From Limnanthes douglasii subsp. nivea (taxonomy: Eukaryota > Streptophyta > Magnoliopsida > Brassicales > Limnanthaceae): a DNA stretch of 64,000 nucleotides. Location: the NCBI GenBank assembly GCA_036936605.1, contig JAUPFV010000005.1:46272742-46336741 (forward strand), read 5' to 3'. Positions 41,637 to 53,150 of this stretch are shown piece by piece (the first letter of the stretch is position 1; every line of letters begins with the position of its first letter). The position numbers and the translations under genes are program-made. The notes under the pieces were generated by a model. The model was not told the DNA's origin and did no database searches. It saw only the letters and a list, made by a program, of their open reading frames with translations.

Positions 41637-44239
41637 TTAAATACAAAGACATAGGAGGTCAAGCATCCTCTTCCTCAGACTCGGATTCAGCGCCGTCCAA
41701 CTCTTCGTCCTCACAGACCACACCAACGGGGCGATCGGCATCAGGACATCCAGCCACATTGACCCAAGGGGAAGGTCGGGGAAACGACGATGAAAGGTCA
41801 GCACATAAGCGACCTTAGCCTCGACCGTCTCTTTCTCCATCCATTTCTGGCACTTGTCAACAAAAAGGGCATTAGCACTCTTCAAGTCGGAAATTTCCTG
41901 CATCAAATGCCCAGCACGGTCATCCCCGTCCTTTCTGACTTGAGCCAAGGTCTGTTCCACCGTCTTCAGCTGCTCTTCCAAGAGCTTCTGAGCTGTCTTT
42001 CTTTTCTGCGCCTCCTCTTCAAGCACGACAACTTTCCCCTCTGCGTCCGTCAGCTTTTGACTCAGCTCCCCTGCCCGCCGTTTTTTCATCGCCAAGGGCA
42101 CGATCATATTATACAAATACAGGGATAGCCCGTCGGTTATCCACAAAGGAAAAGTATGCGGACTCCCGCACACGGATATCACTGGTAGCTTAGTACCGCT
42201 CGACGACGGCACAGCATTTTTTGAGGCCTTTGATGAACTAGCATCGTCGGGGATCACCATTACGGGATCGGCTACAGTCACACCCTTAGCCCCCCATATT
42301 ATTCAAAGAGCTCCGGGACAGTTGCATTATCAGCACAAACAAACGCCGCGGCAGATCCACCCTCCTTCTTCGAGCGTTTCGGCTTTTTGGCCTAAGCACC
42401 ATCTACTTCAGCCTTCCCCTTCCGCTTTTGGCCATCTCCTCGGACCGATGGGTCTCGTCATCCTCAACGGCAGCTTTATCTTGTTGTCCCTCCGCATCGG
42501 CTCCTTCAGCCTCGACATTTGCCTGCTCGACCTCTTCATCCGATTTGGGGCGCTTGCTGGGTGCCTTGTTGCGCTTCGGGAGAAACAAGTGGGCGTCAGA
42601 CGCATCCGTCTTCGCGACCAAGTCCACCGGGCTAGGTGGTTGGCGCAGCTGCTCAGTAGTAAGCGGTTCAGATGAGCAATGCGAGAGGTTACTCGTGATT
42701 AGGTTCGTATTTTTAAAGGCACGGTGAAACGCCCGACCCCAATGCTGCCGAGCATAGTCCTTCAAAATTTGAAAGGTGACTTTGCCAGGTTTGAAGTGAT
42801 CCTTCTTCAACCCCTGGATAAACTCCTTCGACACTGCACAAAGGATCATCCCGTTATGTAAATATATATATATATATACCATCAAGAACCCAGGTCCGCA
42901 GCAGTCGCCTCGGGTTCTCCTTGCTATATGGACGGCCATTTTCCCAGCAGCCACTGAAGAAGACAAATCGGTGCTTCCAACCTTTGTCGCTTTCGAGAAA
43001 GTCATTCACAATCTTCCAAGTATTGGCCAAGGAAGAAAAGAAGAAGGGGGACTTGGGAGACTTCGAGAGCCCGGACATGGCTATGTACTCAGCCATTGGC
43101 ATGACCCGACCCGATAGGCGTGAGGCCATTATGCATGACATCAACGTATACCACGCATTGGGCGTTAACTGTGAGGGGCAGATCTGAAGGGTCTTGAAAT
43201 ACAGAGCAATCTCAGGATCCAGAGGGAACTTGAGGCCCCAATTGAAGAGCTCTGTGAAGATAACGATCTCCCGTGACCAAACATGCACGGGTGTCTCCCC
43301 AGGAGCAGGGAATTGGACGGTGACGCATTCCGGAATACCCCACCAGATCAGAAGCTCCTCCTGCTCTGCAGCGGAGAAGTAAAGGTAATTGCCCTCAAAA
43401 AGGGAAATGACGTTGTCCCTAGGCAACCGACGGTGGTAGGATGTGGTTATGACCGCCTCAATCTCCGCGAGAAGAGGCTCTTCGGGAGGAGCAGCCGTGT
43501 TGCCAACATCAGCAATACCTTCCTCTGCAGGAAAAATGACCGCCTCTAGCTCCTCGGTATTTACGACCGGGACCGCATCAGACCTAGGGAGGCTAGTCGC
43601 AGAAGGATCAGACGGTTGGACGAGAGGATCTGCAAGATCGGAACTACTTCCGGTTTGAGCAAGTTGAGACTCTTTTCGCTGTTGACGAGCACGCTCGGGC
43701 TCCAGTTCTTGACGGTTCTGATCCCGTTGGTTGAGACCCAAATGGGTACGCGCAGTATTAATACCAGTATGGTACCCTTGTATATCGGGTGTAAGCTGGA
43801 TTATCTCGGGAGAGTTATCTCCCGCGGGCGAAGTTGAAGTGTTTGATTCTCCCATGGAAAGGAATTTAGCTTTGCCTCGACGTCGAGGTGGAAAAGGGGT
43901 CAGAGCAGTATAAGAATTCACCGACGAAGGCGTTGGGTGGTTAAGTTGACTAGTCGGGGAGTGCGGAGAGCTGATGCTTGAGGAAATAACTATGGCCTCG
44001 AGGGTTCGAGCGCCAGACGGATCGGGTAAAGTAAAGGATTCGGTAAGGATCAGATCAGGAAGGACGAGGTCGTGGGGAAGCGGTACAGGCTTAAAGGGCT
44101 TAGTGTCAGAACTCCAAATCAGTCTGTCGGCACGATACTCTTCAGCGCAGTCACCAATACTAGCCCAATCTTCAAATCCGAACACGGGCTCTTTCTTCTT
44201 CTTAGTTTTTGGTTTTGGCTTCGGGTTCCTATTTCTCAT
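41637..44239 (-). CDS. Tat-C antisense gene, 'putative gypsy-type transposon' (PF04195-like) protein
   Basis: The start at 44239 (MRNRNPKPKPKTKKKK) opens 450 uninterrupted codons to about 42880. The region around 43300-43100 matches the family core: IWWGIPECVTVQFPAPGE, FTELFNWGLKFPLDPEIALY and CPSQLTPNAWYTLMSC. At 42860-42879 a (TA)n tract breaks the frame, either a very short intron (46 bases) or a microsatellite slip. The next frame (42833-42403) continues the C-terminal part with FKPGKVTFQILKDY, and a third (42281-41637) has a coiled coil (ELSQKLTDAEGKVVVLEEEA). Such antisense extra frames are known in Tat elements and their function is unknown. Confidence 0.8.
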
Positions 44240-44800
44240 AAAACTTACTCTCTCTCTAGAATAGTCCGGACAACACTTTATCTCTCTAGAATTCCTCTGA
44301 GAGCGATTCTTGCTTATGAGGTATTTATAGGCACCCTCACTTAACCGTTTCACGTACGGGGGAGTCCAAACGACGGAAAGCAGCGGGAAGTCGAAGGGCC
44401 TCTTGGAAAACTGTGCAGACGAGCACACTTCGAGTACTCGGATGACACGTGTAGCTCTTAATCAGACTAGCGTTGTAGGTCTGCACCAGCTAGCTCAGGT
44501 AGATGCGTTAGGTGGGCCTCATCTACCCGGCTTATTTTTCAAAGCCTGATCACCGGTTTGGGCCCATGTGGAATCTGCCAAAAAGGGTCAAAAGCAGACC
44601 CATGATAAGTTGTTGCAGCATCGGGACGATTCACGACCATCCCAGTAACAAGAGGTATGGAGGGTCGGTCATCATTCATGAGAACACATTCAACAGAGGT
44701 AGTTGGGTCAGTCGGTACCAAGGTCTAAGGGACAAAGGCGTTTCAAACTGATTCTTTCATAAGTCTTCATTCCCGATGCTCTTGAAGACTGGGGGGCTAC

Positions 44801-45130
44801 TGATAAGGGAGTAATTCGCCGATATTAATAGAAAATGAGTCAATTGTAAATACAAGAAGATAAATATTCCTATTATTGTATTTATAGTCTATTAGAAGGC
44901 AATTTGTAAACAAAGTATTTTGTAAAGGACTAAAGGTGATATAAAACAAAACCACAAAGGACATAAACGGGTCCACCCTTCCCCACTATAAAAGAGAGCC
45001 CATTATTCTTGGTAGGTGGGATAATTCATCATTATATTCTCTTTCTGTTTTCTCTCTCTACATTATGAGCTTTAATCACATCAGGTCCAAGATCCAATAT
45101 TATTCTTTCTTGTCATTTATTCTCTCATCA
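44801..45130 (+). repeat. Tat-C 3' LTR with adjacent polypurine tract
   Basis: Matches the 5' LTR except at 18 sites. It is preceded by GAAGACTGGGGGGCTAC, whose purine run (44784-44796, one interruption) is the expected plus-strand primer. Confidence 0.94.
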
Positions 45131-46609
45131 AGTCTGAGTCCAAGAAGGAGCAACTGATCAAATACTTACTCATCCTGAAAGAGGTGGCAGCACACTTCAA
45201 AAGTGTTTGTTACATATTCCTAGGTTAGAGAATACACTGGCAAATTCTTTGGCAACCATAGCATATTCTGAGTCTTACCGTTGTATTCACATACAAGAAT
45301 GCCCATCCATACAACCAAGTCAAAACAAGAAAGAGGAGGAAAGCTTGAGCATACAAGTGATTCAACCTAAAGATTGGAGGTTCTCCTTTCTTCAATATAT
45401 TTCTGATGGGGTTTTTCCTTCGGATAAAGCTATGAAAAGAAAAATTAAACACATGGCTCGTGGTTTTTTTTACCATAAAGGGAGTTATCTATAAAAAATA
45501 TTCAGTAGACCTATCCTGCGTTGTTTGGGGTATGGAGAATCTCAAGTCGTTTTATTTGAACTACACAATGAAGAAGGATCAGCACATTGTGGGTACAGGG
45601 CACTAACCCAGAGAGTGTTGTTGGCTGGGTACTATTGCCCATCCATAATGACAGATGCTAAATAAATGGTAAATAAGTGTGATCCATGTCAAAGGCATGC
45701 CAATGAAATTCATGTGCCAGCAGTACCTATGGAGTCTATTTCTGAGCTAGTACCTTTTGCTCGTGAGGGATTTGATTTAGTTGGACCTCTGCCTATGGCA
45801 TCCGGGGGGTGCAAAACTATTATAGTTGATATTGATTACTTATCAAAATGGATAGAGGCAGCTCCTTTGGCAGGAACCACTTCGAAGGTTGTCATTAAAT
45901 TTATCTTATCCAATATATGTTGCACATTTGTAATCCCACAAAATATTACCACAGATAATGGGCCATAGTTTGATAACAAGGATATGGAGAGTTTTTGTGC
46001 TTCTAGGGGAATTCAATATTTTTTTCTTCTCCTTTCCATCCACAAGCAAATGGCTAGGTTGAAGTTTCCAATATGACTATTTTGTCCAGATTAAAAAAGA
46101 ATCTAGAAGGAGTTGCAGGGAAATGGCCAAGTTATTTGCAAGAAGTATTGTAGGCGTACCAAACTACTCCCCGGGCTGCTACACAATAGTCTTTTTTTTC
46201 TTTGGTGTATATGATGGATGCAATTACCTCCATAGAAACAACCCTACCATCATACAGGGTCCACAACTATTCCGAACAAGCTAATGAGATAGCAATTAGA
46301 AATCAGTTGGACTTAATAGAAGAAAGAATGGTTAAAGCTCACTTAAGAACAGCTCACTACCAAGGCTTGATGAGGAGCAGATTTGCCTCAAAAGTCAAGA
46401 GAAGAGATTTTCAACCAGGAGATAAGGTGTTAAGAAACGTTTTCTTACACACGAAGGAGAAGCAGTTCGGTAAGCTGGCTCCAAATTGAGAAGGCCCCTA
46501 TGAGGTCTCTGAAAAACTTAAGCCTGTGACATATAGGCTTCAGGACAAATAAGAAAGAGTTTTGAAGCACCCATGGAATATTGAACATCTCAGGTTATAT
46601 TTTGAATAA
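45131..46609 (+). pseudogene. Tat-B second RNase H end and integrase, after the Tat-C insertion
   Basis: Starts with the target duplicate AGTCT and ESKKEQLIKYLLILKE, the direct continuation of the RNase H frame left at 28644. The integrase core (45666-45968) has CDPCQRHANEIHVP (zinc motif end), ASGGCKTIIVDIDYLSKWIE and TTDNGP. A stop follows immediately, then the C-terminal part at 46202-46489 with SRFASKVKRRDFQPGDKVLR. It ends WNIEHLRLYFE. Confidence 0.85.
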
Positions 46610-47747
46610 AAATTGTGTGTAAATATTTACTTGTTAGATGTCAATGTAAATATTATGGGGCATACTCTTTCCTACCCTGGTGTCGCGGGGAGGTTTTAAT
46701 GAGGTGTCTGGTTTTTTTATTTAATAATATGTGATGCCTTCTTAAAACATTCGGAGTGGTTTTACTACAATTCAATTCAAGTACAAATAACTTGTTCAAC
46801 ACCTTGGATCTTTAGTAGATAAGACAAAACTGGTTAAGTGATGACTATTAAATACATGTCATCGGAGATATTAAACACTCTTACTATAATACTTCTGAAA
46901 TGCTAGGGGCTACTTAAACATTAGACATGAAAAATGTAAAGGAAAGAAAGTATTAAATAATAGAAGGTTTGATAGATTAAACCTATTCGGACTTGAACCA
47001 AACAGGAAAGCAAAACATGTTTTGGCCATCCAAGGACTTTAGGTGTTTAAACATGACAAAATATGCCTTGGCCATCCAAGGACTTTAACTATTCATAAGG
47101 ACAAAAAATAATATAAGACCTAAGTGCTTGTTCCCTTCAGACGTTCCTTCATCACCATTACTTTTTTAGGACTTTTGAGTTTGGCACTCGAGCTCTCACC
47201 AGTTCCTTATTCATCATCAGTAGTTGAATCTATCACATTAGAGTAGTCGTTTAAGCGACTAGTTGACAGATATTTCTTGTCAGAGGTAAGGGAGTTGATG
47301 AGGTTGGTCTAATTTTTTACATGTATTTCCAAGTCGAGTATTGGCCGGATATGACCGAGGAGAGAGTGACTCAGAACATCTTACTCTCCGAAGACAGAGA
47401 AAGATTTACCATTGAAGGTCACCATATTGGCAGAGCTATTGAAGTATAAATCAATGTCTTGAAGGGCACTAATTTCCACTTCTTCATTCCCTCCCCCAAC
47501 AATATCTCCGGACTACAGGTCTGTTGGGATTTTCTCTTGTAAGGTGGGATCAATATGGGCTGGTGGAGGTTGGATTTCCGAATGACGAAAAATTATTTCT
47601 TCTCCAAGGGTGACCTTCTTTTTCTTAGCAGCTTTCTCATCACTGTTGGCCCTTATTTTTCTGTCCTTCTTAGAACGCTTTGGTGGGTTCTATGACTCTC
47701 CAGCCTCCCTCGCTATTTCAGCCTCTACTACCTTGAATAGGGCAGCA
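46610..47747. other. Tat-B untranslated 3' region
   Basis: It begins with CTTTCCTACCCTGGTGTCGCGGGG, also found after integrase in Tat-C (CTTTCCTACCTTGGTGTCGCG), so this is a conserved post-pol segment. GGCCATCCAAGGACTTTA occurs twice (near 47025 and 47065). No gene on the plus strand. Confidence 0.5.
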
Positions 47748-49497
47748 TCAATTCCCCTTTGGTTCCCCGAACCAGTCCCTTCTGTGGCTGCTTGAACTAA
47801 CTCTGTTGCAGCTTTCTTCTTCTTGTTCTTCATCTTGCTGGAAGCCTTTGCCATCCTTGGCCTCTGTATTTTTGAGAATTACACCAGGAGGAGGAAGGTT
47901 AGTTAGCTCTTCCAATGTGAGGTTTCTCCGGCCTGTGGTGTTCCACATATGGGACGTCACTAGATTGCCTGATGTGAAACAGTTGTGGAAAGTATTCCCC
48001 CAATGCTCCGCAGCCCATACATTTAGTTTTGCACAGGTTTTTTCCCCTCATCTAAGTGTCCGGTGAACTCCTTCGGTAGCACTAAAAATTCATAACAAAG
48101 CAATCAGAATGGGAACACTTATAATTTAAAAGGAAAAACATGAAATACAAAGAGAGGAAAAAAACTTACCAGTACTTTTCCACCTACTAGTCAGCATGCT
48201 AGGGTTGGTTTTGGCCTTAATCTTCCTGTCGTTCTCCTATATCCCACTGAAAAATAGAAATTTAGTCCTCAGGTTTTTCGGACTCCAGCAAGTCGTCCAC
48301 CACTTTAAAGTTGTTCCCCATGTTGTGATGGTAAAATAAAATCTGATGATTCTTGCACAAGCTTGCCACAACAGCAAACTAATCCATCGGAAGTGGGATT
48401 TTGACAACTTTGATGTCATGATGCAAGCAAAAAGAGAATACCAGGCATTGGGGCTTAGCTGGCTAGGGCAGAGTTTAACTAAGTGAAAGTACCTGACAAT
48501 TTCTGGGTCCAATGGGAACCAAAGTCCCCAGTTCAGCACTTCGGTGAAAATTACCTCCTCGTTAAGCTTGCAGTCCATGGGGGTTTCCAGCTTGATAGGT
48601 ATCCTTACCTTTACTGACTCCAGAATCCCCCATTTTGTCAGAATTCGGCCCAACTCAGCAGTATGGGTGTAGATATAATTTATATTTTATAGGGCCAACA
48701 AATATTTGACACTAACATGTTTGAAGCAATGGCCTACTTTTCCCTCTAAGCACTCCAAAAGTGAGTCTAGATGAGCCATGCACACTTTCACCTTACTTTT
48801 GCCCTTCTTATCAGAAGCAGCATCTCCCGCTTGACCTGAGGCCTCGGTTTCAAAGGGGGCCTCCTCAATACTGTCTTCCATTACCTCTTCCATCATTGTG
48901 GAAGGTTTATCAGCTGTCTTGGAAGAAGATGGGGGGGGGGGGGGGCATTTTCTTGCACAGAAAGCTGTTCGAATGGTTGAGCACTTGTTGCCTCTGAAAG
49001 CATGGTATCTGGTTGAGGTTGGAATCCAGAGGGCTTGGCCTTTTGGGCTGCTTTAGATACCTCCGATCTGGAGGGTTTTGTTAGTGAAGGTGTAAAATGG
49101 GTTTTAGTTTGGCAGGTTGTCCAACGAGGGGTTATCTTCTCCGAAGACTTCTCAGTATCAGAACCCATAGCAATAAAGTGAGAGGTTTTTCTGATACTTG
49201 AAACAACTTTTTTTTAGACACAGAAGGTTGGGACTCTTGAACAGAAGAACTTGAGGGATGGGGTGAAAGGCTTGGTTTGAATGAAAGTTAGCTGGGCCTA
49301 GGGTTTTTGGATGAGGATGACCCTTGATCGGCGTCATGAGTCGGTTCACTGGATTTCTCACTTGGAGAAACTGAAAGGCCAACAACAATGCGATTCTCTC
49401 TTTCTACCTTCTTCGCTCTTTCTAACTCTGATAAATTTAACCAGCCGCCTTTAACTAGTGCGTTTCTGGCTGTGAACATAAAACCTCTCAAGAACAA
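47748..49497 (-). pseudogene. Tat-B antisense gene (PF04195-like), broken
   Basis: The frame is in pieces. The N-terminal part starts MFLRGFMFTARNALVKGG (49497). The core (48653-48237) has GILESVKVRIPIKLETPM, FTEVLNWGLWFPLDPEIVRY and CPSQLSPNAWYSLFACIM, clearly homologous to the Tat-C antisense protein although the LTRs of B and C are unrelated. A run of 15 G (48931-48945) sits in the linker. The same location and orientation in two families argues for an ancient, maintained gene. Confidence 0.78.
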
Positions 49498-49940
49498 GTT
49501 GAAGGTAAGAATGAAATCTCTCTAAAAAAGCTTTGAGTGTGGAAAATAATGAAATAGCGAAAGAGAATTTATCTAACAGTAAGAAAAAAGTAACAGTTAC
49601 CTAGGAGAAGTTGAAGAGGGTTTTGCAATGATTAAAGGTTGCGCAAACGTGTGAATAATCAAATGCCTAGGTAACTTTCTAGACTTAGTGGGTGCGTCGG
49701 TCTAGGAAAATTAACGGCTGGTAGGTCGAACCAAATATTGACACGTGTCCCACAATCCAAGAAGAAAACTCTTAGAATTCTAGAAAAAGAAACCAGTTCT
49801 GACAAACTTCGAACTGAGTTGATGTTGAAAGTAAAATTCATAGTACGGACCGCACGAGCATATCGGATAAAGTTGAGACTGGCTTAGTAGATTTTTTAGC
49901 CCTACCAAAGATATTTGGCAAGGCCTAAAAAAAGGGCTAC

Positions 49941-50315
49941 TGATGAGTTCAGAAACTTCAGACACAACCCACTGCATAATCCGAACAAGGGTAATTTAGA
50001 CAATGACATACCACTAAAAAATCCGGACAAAATAAAAGTAAACACCTTTTGACTAAGCTATTTGCTAATCTACTTAAATAACTAATGGGTCCTTAAACTT
50101 GACCCGGTTTCATAACTTGACCCGTAAGCCCATAGGTCATGAATTAAGAGTATAAATACCCCTAACCACTCTCATTAATGAGGGTGATCAACATTTAATA
50201 CATGCAGGCTGCTTAATTATCTCACTACTCTCCACACTAAACACTAAACACCAAACACTTTAAACTTCACAAAACACTTTACCAAACTACCCATATTCCA
50301 AAATAAACCAAACCA
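49941..50315 (+). repeat. Tat-B 3' LTR with adjacent polypurine tract
   Basis: Matches 24139-24506 with about 8% differences. AAAAAAAGGG just upstream (49927-49936) is the likely purine primer. GGGCTAC precedes both the B and C 3' LTRs. ATGTC follows at 50316. Confidence 0.94.
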
Positions 50316-51142
50316 ATGTCTATAGATGGTACCACAACTATGTCTATTGGAATGAAGAAACATACATAGAGAGATAAGCCATATCGTTATTATATATGGA
50401 TGGCATATTAGTAACTGGAAGAGATATGCGAAAGATTGAAGCAGTACAAACTTAACTAAACTAAAATTTTGGAATGAATGATATGGAAGATGCTAAATGA
50501 TACTTGGTGTTGAAATCAATAAAATCAGGTCGAATAAGTATTTATTCTTATCTCAATAAGAACATATACATAAGATCATAAGTTAGTTTGTTATGTCTAA
50601 AATAAAATCGGTTGAAACTCCCATTGGTTTCTAATTTAAATTCAGTTTAACTCAAGCACCAACCAAAACATCTAGATAGAATGTATTTGTTATGGATACC
50701 TCATACCAATGTTATTGGTGGCATTATGTATGCCACAAGACATGATCTTGCCTATGTCGTAAGTGTTTTGATCAGATTCATGTCGAATCTGAGGACACCG
50801 CATTGACATGCAGTGAAGTGGCTCATGTGATACTTGAAGGTCTCAACTGCTGTATGGTTGTTTTTGAATCAGAAAGATACACATAATATAATGTTGAGAG
50901 GGTATTTGGACTCCGATGATGCAGGCTTCCTCGACGTGGCTCTGATCTATGATACCACGAGTGCTTTTCATCTGATGAAAATTTTAAAATTTCATAAGTG
51001 AACTAAACACGTAGGCATTAAGCTGCACTTCTTCCAATGCGTAGTGGAGAATGAGAAACTGAAGATGACTAAGATTGATAGCGAGAAAAATCCTTTGGAT
51101 AATCTGACCAATGAATTTTTTATTTCAAAGCTTGGGAACTAG
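50316..51142 (+). pseudogene. Ty1/copia RT end and RNase H, 3' fragment
   Basis: The frame resumes from 24138: DGILVTGRDMRKIEAVQT, FGMNDMEDAK*YLVL, GIMYATRHDLAYVVSVLIRF-like sequence (near 50720-50780), MLRGYLDSDDAGF, and TKHVGIKLHFFQCVVENEK with KIDSEKNPLDNLTNEF at the RNase H end (to 51142). Multiple stops and shifts show long decay. Confidence 0.85.
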
Positions 51143-52399
51143 ATAAGACTAGTTCAAGTTTGGGATGCAGGTGAGCTGGTCGATAAAGAGTAGAGTATTA
51201 AGTGCAACAAATACTTAAGCTACCATAAGATTAGGTGGATAATTTTTAGGTGTAGGCTAGAAGTAAATCATCAACAAAGGTAATGACATAGGAATACATG
51301 AGCATAATTGGATCTATCGTGATATGTTTAGGTAAGAACTATTGAAACTCTCTAAATTTTGATTCATGACGTAGTTGCAGAGACGTTTGTTGATCCTAAG
51401 GGCTAAGACAAGCTGTTAAAGAATGATGACCATTATGTCAAACAAAATATATATTGAGCGAAAGTAGGCTAGTCCAAAGGATGATGGTCCAAATTAAGCT
51501 AATCCAAAATACCACTATGATCTGAAGCGAGCTTGACCGTAGCACCACAACTCGACTGAAGAAGAGTATTCTATTTGCTAGGTATTCAATATTAATATGG
51601 TCTCTTATTTTCATCTTCTAATATTAATTAGATTACATATATTAACCGGGTCTTCTATATTAATTAAGATTTAATTATATATGTGGTTTCTTATACTAAT
51701 GGATTACGACTTATTTCAGCCATTAAATTTGGGCTTTAATCTGGAACATTTGATGAAAAATTAGGTTTTTCTTAACCTATAACTAAAGGAAGATATCTCT
51801 TTATAATGTGTGATGTTATTCGTGAGTCATGTATTTCTAAAGAGAGAGAAGATAACTTTAGGTCATTTGAGATAAGTGAGGTGAGAGATAAACATTGGAG
51901 ATAAAGTTTTATGAATCACATTATCTTTTGTTATAATGAGTGATTGAGTCTTTTGTATTTGAACAATCCTTTTATAACCTACTTGATTAAAAAGATTTAC
52001 AATTTCATGGGGATGTAAGATTTCTTCACAATCTAAACCACGTTAAATATTGTCTTGTGTGCTTAATTTTCATTTATTTATTTATTGTAAGTCTTAAACA
52101 TGACAATTAGATTGTTCTTAATAGTATATCGGTTATTTCCTATCTTGGATGGTGTACTGGTTTTACCCAACATGATATATGCCTAATCCTGGAGTTATTA
52201 GTTGTTCAAGATAGTATGTCATCACCATAATATGCATGAATCTATCTCGGTCTGCATCGATATCTACGTAACCTTCTTCATCGGATTCAGATAAAATCTT
52301 GTGAAATCCTGGATTACCATATTTTGTTCTTCCTTAGGTTGGGTTGTTAGAGACCTCGAGCTTTCTTGTCTTGGGTTTAGGTTTGGTTTTAACTTTCTT
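51143..52399. other. no gene recognised; likely copia 3' end and gypsy spacer
   Basis: AT-rich sequence. TGTTAAAGAATGATG at 51415 and AAACATGACA near 52103 resemble the ends of a copia LTR, but the other LTR is absent from the window so this cannot be tested. Near 52250-52400 the minus strand looks like eroded gypsy gag-pro. Confidence 0.35.
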
Positions 52400-53150
52400 C
52401 CGAACTATTGTAACCTTTTTTGATAAATTCAACCAGTTTACCATCTATGATTGGGGTTTGAAACTACTTCTTAGAACTTTGCATTCTCGAGTATAATGGT
52501 TGATGTCATTGCATTATTTAAAGAACCTATATTTCATTTTTCCTTCTTTTGGTACAATAATGGGTAATGGATTTCCAAAATGTACATAATTCTTAGGTTT
52601 ATGCTCTATATCAACTTGGTAAAATAATTTTCCTTGCTTTCTAGGTTCTAAGACATTCAATGATATGTATAATTCCTTACAAGATCCCACGTATTCATTC
52701 TGTCAATAGTCTTAACAATATATCTAGTCTGAATGAAGCATATGACATAACCTAATGATAATGCTCAAGTTTATTATTTGTTTTTACAATATACCGAGTG
52801 CAATATCTAACGTTTTTGTTCGAGTTTTGCTTGTAGTACATTATGTAATCCCCCTCCCTTGATGACCTTATTCATAGTGAATTGATCTCTAAACATATAC
52901 GATAGTGCCTTAAAGATTTGGGCGACCCCGAAATTAGTTGGTTGAACCAAGTAAAGAAATTTTCCTTGAAACTCATAGAGAAAGCCAAACAAAGTAAGCA
53001 GTCATCACATCTCAAGGTCAACATTAAATTCTTGAATTATTCAGTGTAATGGTATGGATCTCCAGATCTGGCGTACTTATCAATTTTATATTGATCAAAT
53101 TTTTGCGGTATTTATCTAGCTAATATTGTTTTTTGTGCAAACTAGGATTT
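52400..53150 (-). pseudogene. Ty3/gypsy gag remnant (minus strand)
   Basis: Descending: PQKFDQYKIDKYARSGDPY (near 53080), MFRDQFTMN (52890) and the zinc-knuckle-like YRFFK*CNDINHYTRECK (near 52530-52480). These are the gag landmarks (a KYDGTGDP-like site, a YHxxxGHxTxxC-like site). Strand and gene order fit the RT and integrase remnants at 21.5-23.7 kb, so both may be halves of one element separated by copia and Tat-B. Confidence 0.65.

Larger units (their letters stand above)
28650..45130 (+). mobile_element. Tat-C: Ty3/gypsy Tat-lineage retrotransposon inserted in Tat-B
   Basis: 330-bp LTRs (28650-28979 and 44801-45130) begin TGATAAGGGAG and end TCTCATCA, flanked by the 5-bp duplication AGTCT (28645-28649, 45131-45135). 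The Tat-B RNase H frame resumes right after. The interior holds gag, protease, RT, two RNase H domains and integrase twice, because 5.95 kb is duplicated in tandem, followed by an 89-bp repeat array and an antisense gene. LTRs differ at 18 of 330 sites by my count. Confidence 0.95.
24139..50315 (+). mobile_element. Tat-B: Ty3/gypsy Tat-lineage retrotransposon, split by Tat-C
   Basis: LTRs at 24139-24506 and 49941-50315 both run TGATGAGTTC...ACCAAACCA and are flanked by the 5-bp duplication ATGTC. A tRNA-Arg-type primer site follows the 5' LTR and a purine tract precedes the 3' LTR. Order inside: ORF1, gag, protease, RT, RNase H, archaeal-type RNase H, [Tat-C insertion 28650-45130], integrase, antisense gene. 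By eye the LTRs differ at roughly 30 of about 370 sites, making B older than C. Confidence 0.93.

Noticed and set aside
42403..43913. Plus-strand open frames within 42.3-43.9 kb
   Set aside because: They are shadows of the antisense PF04195-like gene, which has the recognisable domain.
51415..52103. Copia 3' LTR
   Set aside because: The ends look plausible, but without a second LTR or a flanking duplication it cannot be supported.
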